Assembly: GCF_004136635.1 (NCBI RefSeq)
Contig: NZ_NOIU01000003.1
Span: forward strand, 248,001-312,000
DNA length: 64,000 nucleotides
Reading direction: 5' to 3'
From: Rothia halotolerans
GTDB taxonomy: Bacteria > Actinomycetota > Actinomycetes > Actinomycetales > Micrococcaceae
A program made the translations under genes and the position numbers. Shown here one piece after another: positions 8,723 to 18,252 of this stretch (position 1 is its first letter; every line of letters starts with the position of its first letter). The notes beneath the pieces were generated by a model. The model did no database searches, had not been told where the DNA came from, and saw only the letters and a program-made list of their open reading frames with translations.

Positions 8723-9652
8723 ATGTCTGAGACTACGTTCGGAAACCGTTCCGCCACAGAGCCCATCTTCGGCCGTCTGCTGACGGCCATGGTCACCCCG
8801 TTCGCAGAGGACCGGTCCGTGGACGAGGAGGCGACCGCGAAGCTCGCGGTCGAGCTCGTGGAGCGCGGCAACGACGGACTCGTCGTCTGCGGCACCACCG
8901 GCGAGTACTCGACCATGACCGACGAGGAGAATGCCCGCGTCTTCCAGGTCGTCAAGGACGCCGTGGGGGACCGGGCCAAGATCGTCGCCGGCGTCGGCTC
9001 CAACGACACCGCGCACACGCTGCACCTGACCGAGCTGGCGGAGAAGGTCGGGGTGGACGGGCTGCTCGTCGTGACCCCGTACTACAACAAGCCCACTCAG
9101 ACGGGCCTGCTGGCGCACTTCCGGGCGGTCGCGGACGCCGCCGAGACCCCGGTGATGCTCTACGACATCCCCGGCCGGGCCGGCATCCCCATCGCCCCGG
9201 AGACCCTCGTGGAGCTCGCGGAGCACCCGAACATCGTGGCCGTGAAGGACGCCAAGGCGGACCTCGCGGCCGGCACCGAGGTCATGTCCCGCACGGACCT
9301 GCAGTACTACTCCGGCGACGACGGGCTCACGCTGCCCTGGCTCTCGGTCGGGGCCGTCGGCCTGGTGGGAGTGACCACCCACGTCGCCCCCGAGCAGTTC
9401 CGCGGCATGATCGACGCCGCCGTGGCGGGCGATCTCGACGAGGCCCGCAGGCTGCACCGGGAGCTGCACCCGGTGGCCAAGGCGACCATGACCCGCGCCC
9501 CGGGCGCGGTGGCCGCCAAGACGATTCTCAAGTGGCAGGGACGGCTCGCATCCGACGAGGTGCGCCTGCCCCACGTGAAGCCGACGGATGAGGAGCTGGC
9601 GCTGATCCGCTCCGATCTGGAGGCCTCGGTGATCGCCTCGACCATCAGCTAG
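8723..9652 (+). CDS. dapA: 4-hydroxy-tetrahydrodipicolinate synthase
   Basis: Condenses pyruvate with aspartate semialdehyde in the lysine/DAP pathway; 309 aa (beta/alpha)8 barrel. The GTTGE motif near residue 55, the catalytic Tyr121 in TPYYNKP and the Schiff-base Lys175 in VAVKDAKAD are present. ATG 8723 is taken rather than the ATG seven codons earlier because the -10 TACCCT overlaps that longer version, which would leave it untranscribed. It is followed at once by a very strong terminator, so rnj is a separate unit. Confidence 0.97.
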   Translation: MSETTFGNRSATEPIFGRLLTAMVTPFAEDRSVDEEATAKLAVELVERGNDGLVVCGTTGEYSTMTDEENARVFQVVKDAVGDRAKIVAGVGSNDTAHTLHLTELAEKVGVDGLLVVTPYYNKPTQTGLLAHFRAVADAAETPVMLYDIPGRAGIPIAPETLVELAEHPNIVAVKDAKADLAAGTEVMSRTDLQYYSGDDGLTLPWLSVGAVGLVGVTTHVAPEQFRGMIDAAVAGDLDEARRLHRELHPVAKATMTRAPGAVAAKTILKWQGRLASDEVRLPHVKPTDEELALIRSDLEASVIASTIS

Positions 9653-9661
9653 AGAGACATC

Positions 9662-9692
9662 GGGCCCGGCCGCCACTGAGGCGGCCGGGCCC
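9662..9692 (+). terminator. dapA terminator
   Basis: Perfect 13-bp stem GGGCCCGGCCGCC / GGCGGCCGGGCCC with an ACTGA loop, followed by TCTC. It lies between the dapA stop and the rnj ribosome site. Confidence 0.85.
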
Positions 9693-9711
9693 TCTCACAG
9701 AAAGGGGTCCC

Positions 9712-11418
9712 GTGACCCAGATCCAATACGACCTGCCCAAGCCTCCCAAGCTCGGGCGCAACACCCTCCGGGTGATCCCGCTCGGCGGGCTGGGCGAAGT
9801 GGGCCGCAACATGACGGTCTACGAGCTCAACGGCAAGCTGCTGATCGTCGACTGCGGGGTGCTCTTCCCCGAGGAGACCCAGCCCGGGGTGGACCTGATC
9901 CTCCCCGACCTGAACTACGTGCTGGACCGCCTGGACGACGTCGTCGGCATGGTGCTGACCCACGGCCACGAGGACCACATCGGGGCCGTGCCGTACCTGC
10001 TCAAGCGCCGCCCGGACATCCCCCTCATCGGCTCCCAGCTCACGCTGGCGCTGGTGGAGGCCAAGCTCCAGGAGCACCGCATCCGCAGCCGCAGCCTGGC
10101 CGTGGTGGAGGGCGACGTCGAGGACCTCGCCCCCTTCGAGTGCGAGTTCGTCGCGGTCAACCACTCCATCCCGGACGCGCTCGCGGTCTTCATCCGCACC
10201 CAGGCCGGGAACGTGCTGCACACCGGCGACTTCAAGATGGACCAGCTGCCGCTGGACGGCCGCCTGACCGACCTGCGGCACTTCGCCCGGCTGGGCGAGG
10301 AGGGCGTGGACCTGTTCCTGCCCGACTCCACCAACGCCGAGGTCCCCGGCTTCACGCCCACCGAGAAGAACATCGGCGGGGTGCTCTCCAGCGTCATGCG
10401 CGATTCGCCCAAGCGGATCATCGTGGCCTCCTTCTCCTCGCACGTGCACCGCGTGCAGCAGGTCATCGACGCCGCGGCCGAGCACGGCCGCAAGGTGGCG
10501 CTGGTGGGCCGCTCGATGGTCCGGAACATGTCCATCGCGGAGAAGCTCGGCTACCTGCAGGTGCCGAAGAACATCCTGATCGACCTCAAGAAGGTCGGCG
10601 ACTACCGCGACGATCAGGTGGTCCTGATGTGCACCGGCTCCCAGGGCGAGCCGATGGCCGCCCTGTCCCGGATGGCCTCGGGCGACCACCAGATCCAGAT
10701 CGAGCCGGACGACACGATCATCCTGGCCTCGTCCCTGATCCCCGGCAACGAGAACAGCGTCTTCCGGATCATCAACGGACTGCTGAAGCTGGGCGCCAAC
10801 GTCGTCCACAAGGGCAACGCCAAGGTCCACGTCTCCGGCCACGCCGCTGCGGGCGAGCTGCTGTACTGCTACAACATCCTCGAGCCCGGCTACGTCATGC
10901 CGGTGCACGGCGAGGTCCGGCACCTGCTGGCCAACGGCAAGCTCGCGGTGGAGACCGGCGTGCCCGAGGAGAACGTGCTGCTCGGCGAGAGCGGCATCGT
11001 CGTGGACATGAAGGACCACCAGGCGAAGATCGTGGGCGCGGTGGAGTGCGGGTACATCTACGTGGACGGCAAGTCCGTCGGCGAGATCACCGACACCGAC
11101 CTGCGGGACCGCCGGACGCTGGGCGAGGAGGGCTTCGTCTCCATCGTCACGGTCATCGACCGCCAGGCCCGGCGCGTCATCGCGGGCCCGGACATCCACA
11201 CCCGCGGCGTCGCCGAGTCCGACTCGGTCTTCTCCTCGATCATCCCCAAGATCTCCGACGCGGTCGAGGAGGCCCTGAAGGAGTCATCGGGGAAGAAGCC
11301 CACCGCTCACCAGCTGCAGCAGGTGGTGCGCCGCACCATGGGGCAGTGGGTCGGGCGCAAGCTGCGCCGCAAGCCCATGATCATCCCCGTGGTCGTGGAG
11401 TCGAAGCGCGAGAAGTAG
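9712..11418 (+). CDS. rnj: Ribonuclease J
   Basis: Metallo-beta-lactamase/beta-CASP ribonuclease combining endonuclease and 5'-3' exonuclease activity in mRNA decay and rRNA maturation; 568 aa. Zinc ligands are visible: HGHEDH at 84-89 (His84, His86, Asp88, His89), His151 in VNHSIP and Asp173 in HTGDFKMD. The beta-CASP region spans about 215-375, with a later zinc-site stretch VSGHA, and the C-terminal domain ends in a basic patch (GRKLRRKP). The start is GTG 9712 behind AAAGGGG. The dapA-rnj-ftsK order matches mycobacteria. Confidence 0.97.
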   Translation: MTQIQYDLPKPPKLGRNTLRVIPLGGLGEVGRNMTVYELNGKLLIVDCGVLFPEETQPGVDLILPDLNYVLDRLDDVVGMVLTHGHEDHIGAVPYLLKRRPDIPLIGSQLTLALVEAKLQEHRIRSRSLAVVEGDVEDLAPFECEFVAVNHSIPDALAVFIRTQAGNVLHTGDFKMDQLPLDGRLTDLRHFARLGEEGVDLFLPDSTNAEVPGFTPTEKNIGGVLSSVMRDSPKRIIVASFSSHVHRVQQVIDAAAEHGRKVALVGRSMVRNMSIAEKLGYLQVPKNILIDLKKVGDYRDDQVVLMCTGSQGEPMAALSRMASGDHQIQIEPDDTIILASSLIPGNENSVFRIINGLLKLGANVVHKGNAKVHVSGHAAAGELLYCYNILEPGYVMPVHGEVRHLLANGKLAVETGVPEENVLLGESGIVVDMKDHQAKIVGAVECGYIYVDGKSVGEITDTDLRDRRTLGEEGFVSIVTVIDRQARRVIAGPDIHTRGVAESDSVFSSIIPKISDAVEEALKESSGKKPTAHQLQQVVRRTMGQWVGRKLRRKPMIIPVVVESKREK

Positions 11419-11501
11419 GCCCTCTACGGGTCGCTCGGGCGCGGGCCCGGGGGATGGCGCACTTCACCGTCGCCGTCTCCCGGGCCCGTTGCCGTATCAA
11501 G

Positions 11502-11507
11502 TACCCT
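11502..11507 (+). promoter_or_regulatory. ftsK -10 element, leaderless arrangement
   Basis: TACCCT eight bases before the ftsK ATG at 11516, with no ribosome-binding sequence between. Confidence 0.45.
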
Positions 11508-11515
11508 TGAGTGAT

Positions 11516-14500
11516 ATGGCGACTCGAACTTCCCCCACTTCCAAGAAGGGCGCCTCCGCATCGGGCCGTAAGACGGGCGGATCCAGCAAGTCCACCCGCC
11601 GGTCGTCCTCGGCGCCCGCGCGCTCACCCGAGCAGCCCCCCTGGCTGGTCCGGGTGGTCGTCGGCGCCTGGCTGGGCGTCGCCCACGTGGTCGGCGGCGC
11701 GATCCGCCGCATGGGCACTCTGCGCACCGAGATCCGGCCCGAGGAGCGCCGCGACGGCGGCGCCCTGCTCATGCTGATCCTCGCGCTGATCACCGCGGCC
11801 GTCGAGTGGTGGAACTTCGCCGCCGTCGGCGTACAGGCCGCGGCCTGGCCCGCGCAGGCGTGGCACGCCGTCGCCGCCGGGACCTTCGGCCTGATGGCGC
11901 TCGCGGCCCCCGTCCTGCTGGGCGGATTCGCGATCCGCGCCTTCCGGCACCCCACCGAGATGGGGGCCAACAACCGGATCGCCATCGGCCTGATGCTGAT
12001 GACCATCGCGGGCTCCTCGCTGTTCGACCTCGCCGCCGGCTCCCCGGCCATCGGGGACGGTCTCGGGGCGATCCGCGGCGGGGGCGGCATCGTCGGCCTG
12101 CTGGCCGGGGGGACCGTCGCCAAGCTGATCACCGGGCCGGGCGCCGTCGTGCTCCACATCCTGCTGCTGCTCGTCTCCGTCCTGATCGTCACGGCCACCC
12201 CCGTGCGGCAGATCGTCCCCCGGCTCCGCGGCGCCTTCGCCCGGCTGATGGGCGAGAAGCCCGCCTCGGGCGCGGCCTCCGGCGCGCAAGGGGCGCACGA
12301 CCGCAGCTACCTCGAGGAGACCTACTCCTCCGACTCCGCCCCGGTGGCCCCCCGCAAGCGCGGCCTGTTCGGGCGCCGGAAGAAGGAGAAGGCCAAGAAG
12401 GAGCTCGACTCCTACACCGGCGACGAGGCGTTCACCCGCGCCCTCCTCGAGGAGGAGACCGGTCCCATCGCCCCGGCCGAGGACGCCGCCGCCCCGAGCG
12501 GGGGAGGGGACGACGCCCGGACGCGGCTGTTCGACCAGAGCTCCGCCGCGCAGGGCTCCCGCGGCGAGGACCGGAAGGGGCGCCGGAAGTCCGAGCTGTT
12601 CGACCTCGGCAAGTTCAACCGGGCCCGGGGGGTCGAGCCGCGCCAGGAGACCGGCGAGGAGCCGGATCGCGCCGCCGAGGCAGGGGGCTCCACTGCGGCG
12701 GGTGCGGCTGGTGCCGTGGCCGGCGCCGCGGGTGCGGCCGCCGGCTCGGCCGCGGGAGCCGCCTCCACCGCCTCCGCCCCCGAGGCGGCTGGCGGCGCCG
12801 CCCCGTCGGCCCCCGCAGCCTCCGGGACCCCCGCCCCCGCCTCGGACAGTGCCTCCGCCTCGGGCAGTGCCTCCGCCTCGGGCAGCGCCTCCGCACCGGC
12901 CCCCGCCTCCGGCGAGGCCCTCGTGGGCTCCGGCCCGGCCGGATCCGCCCCCGTCGAGGATCCCCACCGCGGCGTCTCGCCGCTGGTGGAGGGCGAGGAC
13001 GCGCAGGAGACCGAGGTGCTGGACGCGGGCCCGGCCGGCACCGCGCCGGGCGCCGTGTCGATGCCCCACGCCCAGCCCCAGCCGGGCGCTGCCCGCGAGG
13101 CGGCCCTGGCGACCACGGCGTACTCCCTGCCGAACCAGCGGGTGCTCACGCAGGGCCCGCCGGCCAAGGAGCGCTCCGAGGTCAACGACGCCGTCGTCCA
13201 GTCGCTCACGGACGTGCTGCAGCAGTTCAACGTCGACGCCGAGGTCACCGGCTTCTCCCGCGGCCCCACGGTGACCCGCTACGAGATCGAGCTCGGCTCG
13301 GGCACCAAGGTCGAGCGCGTCACGGCGCTGAGCAAGAACATCTCCTACGCCGTGGCCAGCGCCGACGTGCGCATCCTCTCGCCGATCCCCGGAAAGTCCG
13401 CGATCGGCATCGAGATCCCCAACACCGACCGCGAGACGGTCTCCCTGGGCGACGTCCTGCGCTCCTCCAAGGCCCACGCCTCGACCCACCCGATGGTCAT
13501 GGGCGTCGGCAAGGACGTCGAGGGCGGGTACGTGGTGGCCAACCTGGCCAAGATGCCGCACATGCTGGTCGCCGGCGCGACCGGCGCGGGCAAGTCCTCC
13601 TTCGTCAACTCCATGATCACCTCGATCCTCATGCGCTCGACGCCGGACGAGGTGCGCCTGGTCATGGTCGACCCCAAGCGCGTGGAGCTGACCGCCTACG
13701 AGGGCGTCCCGCACCTGATCACGCCGATCATCACCAATCCCAAGAAGGCCTCCGAGGCGCTGCAGTGGGTGGTCCGCGAGATGGACGCCCGCTACGACGA
13801 CCTCTCGCACTACGGCTTCAAGCACATCGACGACTTCAACAAGGCAGTGCGCGAGGGCAAGGTCCAGCCGGAGCCGGGCTCCAAGCGGACCATCCGCCCC
13901 TACCCGTACCTGCTGGTGATCGTGGACGAGCTCGCGGACCTCATGATGGTCGCCCCGCGCGACGTCGAGGACGCCATCGTGCGCATCACGCAGCTGGCGC
14001 GCGCGGCCGGCATCCACCTGGTGCTGGCGACCCAGCGGCCCTCGGTCGACGTCGTCACCGGCCTCATCAAGGCCAACGTCCCCTCGCGGATGGCGTTCGC
14101 GACCTCCTCGGTCACCGACTCCCGCGTGGTCCTGGACCAGGCGGGAGCGGAGAAGCTGATCGGCCAGGGCGACGCGCTTTTCCTGCCGATGGGCGCCTCC
14201 AAGCCGATGCGCGTGCAGGGCGCCTGGGTCTCCGAGTCGGAGATCCACGAGGTGGTCCAGCACGTCAAGCAGCAGATGCCCGTCAGCTACCGGGCGGACG
14301 TGGTCCAGGAGCAGCCCAAGAAGCAGATCGACGAGGACATCGGGGACGACCTGGACGTGCTCCTGCAGGCCACCGAGCTGGTGGTCAACACCCAGTTCGG
14401 CTCGACGTCGATGCTGCAGCGGAAGCTGCGCGTCGGCTTCGCCAAGGCGGGCCGGCTGATGGACCTGCTGGAGTCCCGCGAGATCGTCGGGCCCTCGGAG

Positions 14501-14713
14501 GGCTCCAAGGCGCGCGACGTCCTGGTGGCCCCGGACCAGCTGCCCGCCGCGCTGGCCCGCATCCGCGGCGAGGAGCCGCCCGCCGCGGCGGCCCCGGCTG
14601 AGACCGCGCCGCAGGAAACCGTGGGAGAATCGTCCCAGGAGCCCGTCGCCGACTACTACGACGACGCGGACTCCTCCGGCGGGGAGGACGCCTGGCAGCT
14701 GACCGGTCGCTAG
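11516..14713 (+). CDS. ftsK: DNA translocase FtsK
   Basis: Septum-anchored dsDNA pump that clears the chromosome terminus during division; 1,065 aa. A Ser/Lys-rich N-terminus leads to four membrane helices (about 75-235). A low-complexity linker (about 245-555) rich in Ala, Gly and Ser follows, then the RecA-type motor with Walker A GATGAGKS at 687-694 and Walker B ending Asp804-Glu805 ([11 protein letters not shown]). The C-terminal winged-helix gamma domain (about 950-1020) is followed by a short acidic tail. The linker holds three 18-bp tandem repeats. ATG 11516 fits the -10 spacing. It is probably co-transcribed with pgsA. Confidence 0.96.
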   Translation: MATRTSPTSKKGASASGRKTGGSSKSTRRSSSAPARSPEQPPWLVRVVVGAWLGVAHVVGGAIRRMGTLRTEIRPEERRDGGALLMLILALITAAVEWWNFAAVGVQAAAWPAQAWHAVAAGTFGLMALAAPVLLGGFAIRAFRHPTEMGANNRIAIGLMLMTIAGSSLFDLAAGSPAIGDGLGAIRGGGGIVGLLAGGTVAKLITGPGAVVLHILLLLVSVLIVTATPVRQIVPRLRGAFARLMGEKPASGAASGAQGAHDRSYLEETYSSDSAPVAPRKRGLFGRRKKEKAKKELDSYTGDEAFTRALLEEETGPIAPAEDAAAPSGGGDDARTRLFDQSSAAQGSRGEDRKGRRKSELFDLGKFNRARGVEPRQETGEEPDRAAEAGGSTAAGAAGAVAGAAGAAAGSAAGAASTASAPEAAGGAAPSAPAASGTPAPASDSASASGSASASGSASAPAPASGEALVGSGPAGSAPVEDPHRGVSPLVEGEDAQETEVLDAGPAGTAPGAVSMPHAQPQPGAAREAALATTAYSLPNQRVLTQGPPAKERSEVNDAVVQSLTDVLQQFNVDAEVTGFSRGPTVTRYEIELGSGTKVERVTALSKNISYAVASADVRILSPIPGKSAIGIEIPNTDRETVSLGDVLRSSKAHASTHPMVMGVGKDVEGGYVVANLAKMPHMLVAGATGAGKSSFVNSMITSILMRSTPDEVRLVMVDPKRVELTAYEGVPHLITPIITNPKKASEALQWVVREMDARYDDLSHYGFKHIDDFNKAVREGKVQPEPGSKRTIRPYPYLLVIVDELADLMMVAPRDVEDAIVRITQLARAAGIHLVLATQRPSVDVVTGLIKANVPSRMAFATSSVTDSRVVLDQAGAEKLIGQGDALFLPMGASKPMRVQGAWVSESEIHEVVQHVKQQMPVSYRADVVQEQPKKQIDEDIGDDLDVLLQATELVVNTQFGSTSMLQRKLRVGFAKAGRLMDLLESREIVGPSEGSKARDVLVAPDQLPAALARIRGEEPPAAAAPAETAPQETVGESSQEPVADYYDDADSSGGEDAWQLTGR
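12839..12892 (+). repeat. Three 18-bp tandem repeats in the ftsK linker
   Basis: Three head-to-tail copies of GCCTCGGGCAGTGCCTCC with single-base differences encode a six-residue unit ASGSAS (first copy ASDSAS). They lie in the unstructured linker, so copy number could change without breaking the motor. Confidence 0.85.
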
Positions 14714-14748
14714 ACTCCCGCCGCCCGCCACGCACCGAAGGAGCCGCC

Positions 14749-15348
14749 ATGAGCCCGGAGCAGAAGCCCTCCAACCTGAACCTGCCGAACGTGCTGACCA
14801 CCGTCCGGATCGTGATGGTCCCCTTCTTCGTCTGGTTCCTCTGGGCGGGCGGGCCCTTCGGGGGCGACTCGATGGCGATGCGGTGGACCGCCGTCGTCGT
14901 CTTCGGGCTGGCGATGTACACCGACAAGCTGGACGGCGACATCGCCCGGTCCCGCAACCTGATCACCGACTACGGCAAGATCGCGGATCCCATCGCGGAT
15001 AAGCTGCTCACCGGTGCGGCCTTCGTGGTCCTGTCGATGCTCGGCGAGCTGTGGTGGTGGGTCACGATCGTGATCCTGGTCCGGGAGTGGGGCATCACCG
15101 TGATGCGCTTCGTCGTCATCCGCTACGGGGTGATGGCGGCGTCGAAGGGCGGCAAGCTCAAGACCGTGCTGCAGACCGTGGCGCTGGTCCTGATGCTGCT
15201 GCCGCTCGGGGCGCTCGGCACCTGGGCGCTGGTGCCCGGCTGGATCGTGGTCGGGGCGGCGCTGGTGGTCACCGTGGTGACCGGCGTTGACTACGTCGTC
15301 AAGGCCATCGCGCTGCGGCGCGGCTACCTCCGCGAGCACGGACGGTGA
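14749..15348 (+). CDS. pgsA: CDP-diacylglycerol--glycerol-3-phosphate 3-phosphatidyltransferase
   Basis: Makes phosphatidylglycerol phosphate, the first committed step to phosphatidylglycerol and cardiolipin; 199 aa, multi-spanning membrane enzyme. The complete CDP-alcohol phosphotransferase motif D-x2-DG-x2-AR-x8-G-x3-D-x3-D is present (Asp59, Asp62, Gly63, Ala66, Arg67, Gly76, Asp80, Asp84). ATG 14749 follows AAGGAG. The stop codon overlaps the GTG of cinA (GTGA). The ftsK-pgsA pairing is also found in mycobacteria. Confidence 0.95.
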   Translation: MSPEQKPSNLNLPNVLTTVRIVMVPFFVWFLWAGGPFGGDSMAMRWTAVVVFGLAMYTDKLDGDIARSRNLITDYGKIADPIADKLLTGAAFVVLSMLGELWWWVTIVILVREWGITVMRFVVIRYGVMAASKGGKLKTVLQTVALVLMLLPLGALGTWALVPGWIVVGAALVVTVVTGVDYVVKAIALRRGYLREHGR

Positions 15349-15839
15349 GCGCGGCGGGTCCCCGCCCCGAGGAGCTCGTCCGCCTCCTGGGCGATCGCGG
15401 GACGAGCCTGGCCACGGCCGAGTCTCTGACCGCCGGCATGCTCGCCGCGACCGTGTGCGAGGTCCCGGGGGCCTCCGCCGTCTACCTCGGCGGCGTCGTC
15501 TCCTACGCGAACTCGGTCAAGCAGGGGCTGCTGGGGGTCGACGGCGCGCTGCTCGCCAGCCGGGGCTCGGTGGACCCCGACGTCGCCCTGGCCATGGCCG
15601 AGGGGGCCCGGTCCGCCTGCGGCGCCGGCTACGGGGTCTCGACGACGGGCGTCGCCGGCCCGGACCCGCACGACGGGAAGCCGGTGGGCCGGGTCTACCT
15701 GGGCCTCGCCGGCCCCGGGACGGAGCGGGTCCTCGAGCTGGACCTGGAGGGCGACCGCGCCTCGATCCGCTCGCAGACCGTGCGGCGGGCCCTGGGGATG
15801 CTCCTCGAGGAGCTGGGCGGGCGCGACGACGCCGCGTGA
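15345..15839 (+). CDS. cinA: CinA C-terminal domain protein (nicotinamide-nucleotide amidohydrolase type)
   Basis: Stand-alone 164-aa CinA domain of the PncC type, which deamidates NMN in pyridine nucleotide salvage. Recognisable segments are ATAESLTAGMLAATV near the N-terminus, YLGGVVSYAN, and the glycine-rich STTGVAGPDPHDGKPVG. The N-terminal molybdopterin-binding domain of full-length CinA is absent, as in many actinobacteria. The start is GTG 15345, overlapping the pgsA stop by four bases, implying translational coupling. Confidence 0.92.
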   Translation: MSAAGPRPEELVRLLGDRGTSLATAESLTAGMLAATVCEVPGASAVYLGGVVSYANSVKQGLLGVDGALLASRGSVDPDVALAMAEGARSACGAGYGVSTTGVAGPDPHDGKPVGRVYLGLAGPGTERVLELDLEGDRASIRSQTVRRALGMLLEELGGRDDAA

Positions 15840-16027
15840 CCGCCCCGTGACCTCGTGCTCGGCTGATTGCCAGTCTTCTCCCAGGCGCTTGGCCGGGCTC
15901 GCGGGAATGAACTCACAGGATCATCCGTTGGAATGGCTGTGACGGTTCGGAAAAGAACCTGCAGGGGTCCATCCGGACGCCGAAGGAAAGAATCGTCATA
16001 TGCGTAGAGGGTCTGAACCGACCCGGC

Positions 16028-16062
16028 TAGGCTTTGAGTACATCGCAACGCCCGGAAGGGCG
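16028..16062 (+). promoter_or_regulatory. Putative clgR promoter with inverted repeat
   Basis: TAGGCT at 16028-16033 could be a -10 element. CGCCC-GGAA-GGGCG at 16049-16062 is a perfect inverted repeat just downstream, in the 253-bp gap after cinA. A regulator site, possibly for ClgR itself, is a guess: the spacing does not match the published corynebacterial ClgR operator. Confidence 0.25.
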
Positions 16063-16092
16063 CATGTGTCTACCAGGGAGATTGGCATCAAG

Positions 16093-16545
16093 ATGACGAA
16101 GCAACCCGTGTCCGTGAACGGTGTCGTCCGTTGGAAGGACGTGGGACAGGCTGACCATTCCGCGCCCGAGCACCAGGAGCCCCGGATGATCGTCCTGCGC
16201 CACGAGATCGGAGAGGTGCTGCGCGACGTCCGTCAGCGTCAGGGCCGCACGCTGCGCGAGGTCTCGCACAGCGCCCGCGTGTCCCTCGGCTACCTGAGCG
16301 AGGTGGAGCGCGGCCAGAAGGAGGCATCCTCCGAGCTGCTGGCCTCGATCTGCTCCGCCCTCGACGTCCCCATGTCCCAGATGCTCCGCGAGGTCTCCGA
16401 ACGGCTCGCGGAGGCCGAGGGCATGCAGGTCCCGGACACCGTTCCCAACGAGCTGGCCGAGGAGTTCCGTCGCGAGTACGGGACCTCCGCCGTCAGCGCC
16501 GAGGACCTGCCGGCGGCCCGCGGCCGCTCGGTGGCCGGACAGTAA
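16093..16545 (+). CDS. clgR: XRE-family regulator ClgR
   Basis: Predicted 150-aa transcription factor of the ClgR family, which activates clp protease and stress genes in actinobacteria. A helix-turn-helix spans about residues 32-92 ([17 protein letters not shown], then [20 protein letters not shown]). The position after pgsA and before recA matches mycobacterial clgR. The start is ATG 16093; a weak GGGAG lies 12 bases upstream, and an alternative GTG at 16066 would add nine residues. The C-terminus, where ClgR proteins are degraded by Clp, ends in VAGQ. Confidence 0.88.
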   Translation: MTKQPVSVNGVVRWKDVGQADHSAPEHQEPRMIVLRHEIGEVLRDVRQRQGRTLREVSHSARVSLGYLSEVERGQKEASSELLASICSALDVPMSQMLREVSERLAEAEGMQVPDTVPNELAEEFRREYGTSAVSAEDLPAARGRSVAGQ

Positions 16546-16578
16546 ACATCGGCGAGCGGCGCCCCCCACGGCGCCGCC

Positions 16579-16623
16579 GGGCCCGCTCCCGATCCGACCT
16601 CCTCAGGTCGCGGGCGCGGGCCC
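16579..16623 (+). terminator. clgR terminator
   Basis: GGGCCCGC (16579-16586) pairs with GCGGGCCC (16616-16623). A nested perfect stem CGACCT-cctc-AGGTCG sits within it. It separates clgR from the DUF3046 gene. Confidence 0.7.
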
Positions 16624-16665
16624 TCGCGCGTTAAGGAGCAGGATGCACAGGGGAGGGGACCTCGG

Positions 16666-16887
16666 ATGAAGCTCTCGGAGTTCTGGCGGAGCATGGACGA
16701 GGAGTTCGGCCGCGGGTACGCCAGCGTGGTCGCGGACCAGACGGTGCTCGACGCGGTGGGGAATCGGACCGCGCGGGAGGCCCTCGAGGAGGGGGCCCCA
16801 CCCCTGGCGGTCTGGCAGGCTGTCTGCGCCCAGCACGAGCTGCCCGAGTCGAAGTGGCTCGGGGTGGACCCGGGGGAGCCCCGCTGA
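16666..16887 (+). CDS. DUF3046 protein
   Basis: Small soluble protein of 73 aa of the actinobacterial DUF3046 family, nearly always found beside recA (Rv2738c in M. tuberculosis). Family features are the start MKLSEFW and the segment LPESKWLG near the C-terminus. ATG 16666 follows GGGAGGGG. No function is established. Its location between the clgR terminator and the recA promoters makes it a short separate transcript or a read-through leader of recA. Confidence 0.9.
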   Translation: MKLSEFWRSMDEEFGRGYASVVADQTVLDAVGNRTAREALEEGAPPLAVWQAVCAQHELPESKWLGVDPGEPR

Positions 16888-16934
16888 CCCCCTCGGCTGA
16901 GGTTCGTCCGGCGGGAAAAACTTTCCCCCGAACC

Positions 16935-16964
16935 TTCGAAAATATGTTCGAAGTGCGGTACAGT
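16935..16964 (+). promoter_or_regulatory. recA promoter P1, overlapped by the SOS box
   Basis: TTCGAA (16935-16940) and TACAGT (16959-16964) are separated by 18 bases. The -35 region is inside the LexA box, so LexA should block RNA polymerase directly. Confidence 0.6.
16936..16951 (+). promoter_or_regulatory. LexA (SOS) box of recA
   Basis: TCGAAA-ATAT-GTTCGA differs at one position from the actinobacterial SOS consensus TCGAAC-N4-GTTCGA. Confidence 0.9.
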
Positions 16965-17023
16965 GGAGCAGGAGAACAGCGGTGCCGGACGGAGCGTCCA
17001 CAGGGAGCCGGACGGCGCTTAAC

Positions 17024-17046
17024 TTGTCAGTCCTCCCCACTACAGT
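17024..17046 (+). promoter_or_regulatory. recA promoter P2, RecA-NDp (PafBC-type) motif
   Basis: TTGTCAGTC, then exactly eight bases, then TACAGT. This fits the mycobacterial motif tTGTCRgtg-N8-TAnnnT of LexA/RecA-independent DNA-damage promoters. The 11-base gap between TTGTCA and TACAGT is too short for an ordinary sigma-70 promoter but is typical of this class. Confidence 0.75.
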
Positions 17047-17112
17047 GGGAAACGGATCGCAAGATATTCATTCGCTCGCACCCGGCGGGGCGGGCAGGGA
17101 AATGAGGTAATC

Positions 17113-18252
17113 ATGGCTGCTAAATCGCGCAATACGGCTCCGGCCACCCGTGCCGCGGAATCGGACCGGGAGAAGGCGCTCGAGACCGTCCTGGCCCAGA
17201 TCGACAAGAACTACGGCAAAGGATCCGTGATGCGGCTCGGCGACCGCGAGGCCGTCAAGACCGAGACCGTCTCCACCGGCGCCCTCTCGCTCGACGTCGC
17301 GCTCGGCATCGGCGGGCTGCCCCGCGGCCGCGTCGTCGAGATCTACGGCCCCGAGTCCTCCGGCAAGACCACGGTGGCGCTGCACGCGGTCGCCAGCGCC
17401 CAGAAGAACGGCGGGATCGCTGCGTTCATCGACGCTGAGCACGCCCTGGACCCGGTCTACGCGGAGAAGCTCGGGGTGGACACCGACGCCCTGCTGGTCT
17501 CCCAGCCGGACACGGGCGAGCAGGCCCTGGAGATCATGGACATGCTGGTAGGCTCCGGCTCCATCGACATCATCGTGATCGACTCCGTGGCCGCCCTGAC
17601 TCCCCGCGCGGAGATCGAGGGCGAGATGGGCGACTCCCACGTCGGCCTGCAGGCCCGCCTGATGTCCCAGGCGCTGCGCAAGATCACCGGCCGCCTGTCC
17701 CAGACCGGCACCACCGCCATCTTCATCAACCAGCTGCGCGAGAAGATCGGCGTGTTCTTCGGCAGCCCGGAGACCACCACCGGCGGCAAGGCGCTGAAGT
17801 TCTACGCCTCGGTGCGCATCGACATCCGCCGCATCGAGACCCTCAAGGACGGAGCCAACCCGGTCGGCTCGCGGACCAAGGCCAAGATCGTCAAGAACAA
17901 GATGGCCCCGCCGTTCAAGCAGGCGGAGTTCGACATCCTCTACGGGGAGGGAATCTCCGTGGAGGGCGGCATCATCGACATGGGGGTCGAGCACGGCATC
18001 GTGAAGAAGTCCGGCGCCTGGTTCACCTACGGGGGGGACCAGCTGGGGCAGGGCAAGGAGAACTCCCGCCGCTTCCTCAAGGACAACCCCGAGCTGGCCG
18101 AGGAGATCCAGCACAAGACGCTGATCAAGGCGGGCATCATCGACACGGAGGAGGACGGCTCCCAGGAGGCTCCGGCTCCGGCCGCCGCCGCTGAGGGCGC
18201 AGCCGAGGAGCTCGGCGACGATCCCCTGGACGCCCTGCCCGAGAACTTCTGA
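17113..18252 (+). CDS. recA: Recombinase RecA
   Basis: Strand-exchange ATPase and SOS co-protease of 379 aa. Walker A is GPESSGKT at 79-86; Walker B is [12 protein letters not shown]; the L2 region with [14 protein letters not shown] is intact, and no intein interrupts it, unlike M. tuberculosis recA. The C-terminal tail is acidic and Ala/Pro-rich as expected. ATG 17113 follows GAGGT. Two promoters lie upstream, one LexA-controlled and one RecA-NDp type. The stop overlaps the recX ATG (TGATG). Confidence 0.98.
   Translation: MAAKSRNTAPATRAAESDREKALETVLAQIDKNYGKGSVMRLGDREAVKTETVSTGALSLDVALGIGGLPRGRVVEIYGPESSGKTTVALHAVASAQKNGGIAAFIDAEHALDPVYAEKLGVDTDALLVSQPDTGEQALEIMDMLVGSGSIDIIVIDSVAALTPRAEIEGEMGDSHVGLQARLMSQALRKITGRLSQTGTTAIFINQLREKIGVFFGSPETTTGGKALKFYASVRIDIRRIETLKDGANPVGSRTKAKIVKNKMAPPFKQAEFDILYGEGISVEGGIIDMGVEHGIVKKSGAWFTYGGDQLGQGKENSRRFLKDNPELAEEIQHKTLIKAGIIDTEEDGSQEAPAPAAAAEGAAEELGDDPLDALPENF

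Noticed and set aside
17113-18252. An intein in recA, as in M. tuberculosis
   Set aside because: The recA frame is 379 codons and continuous through all motifs.
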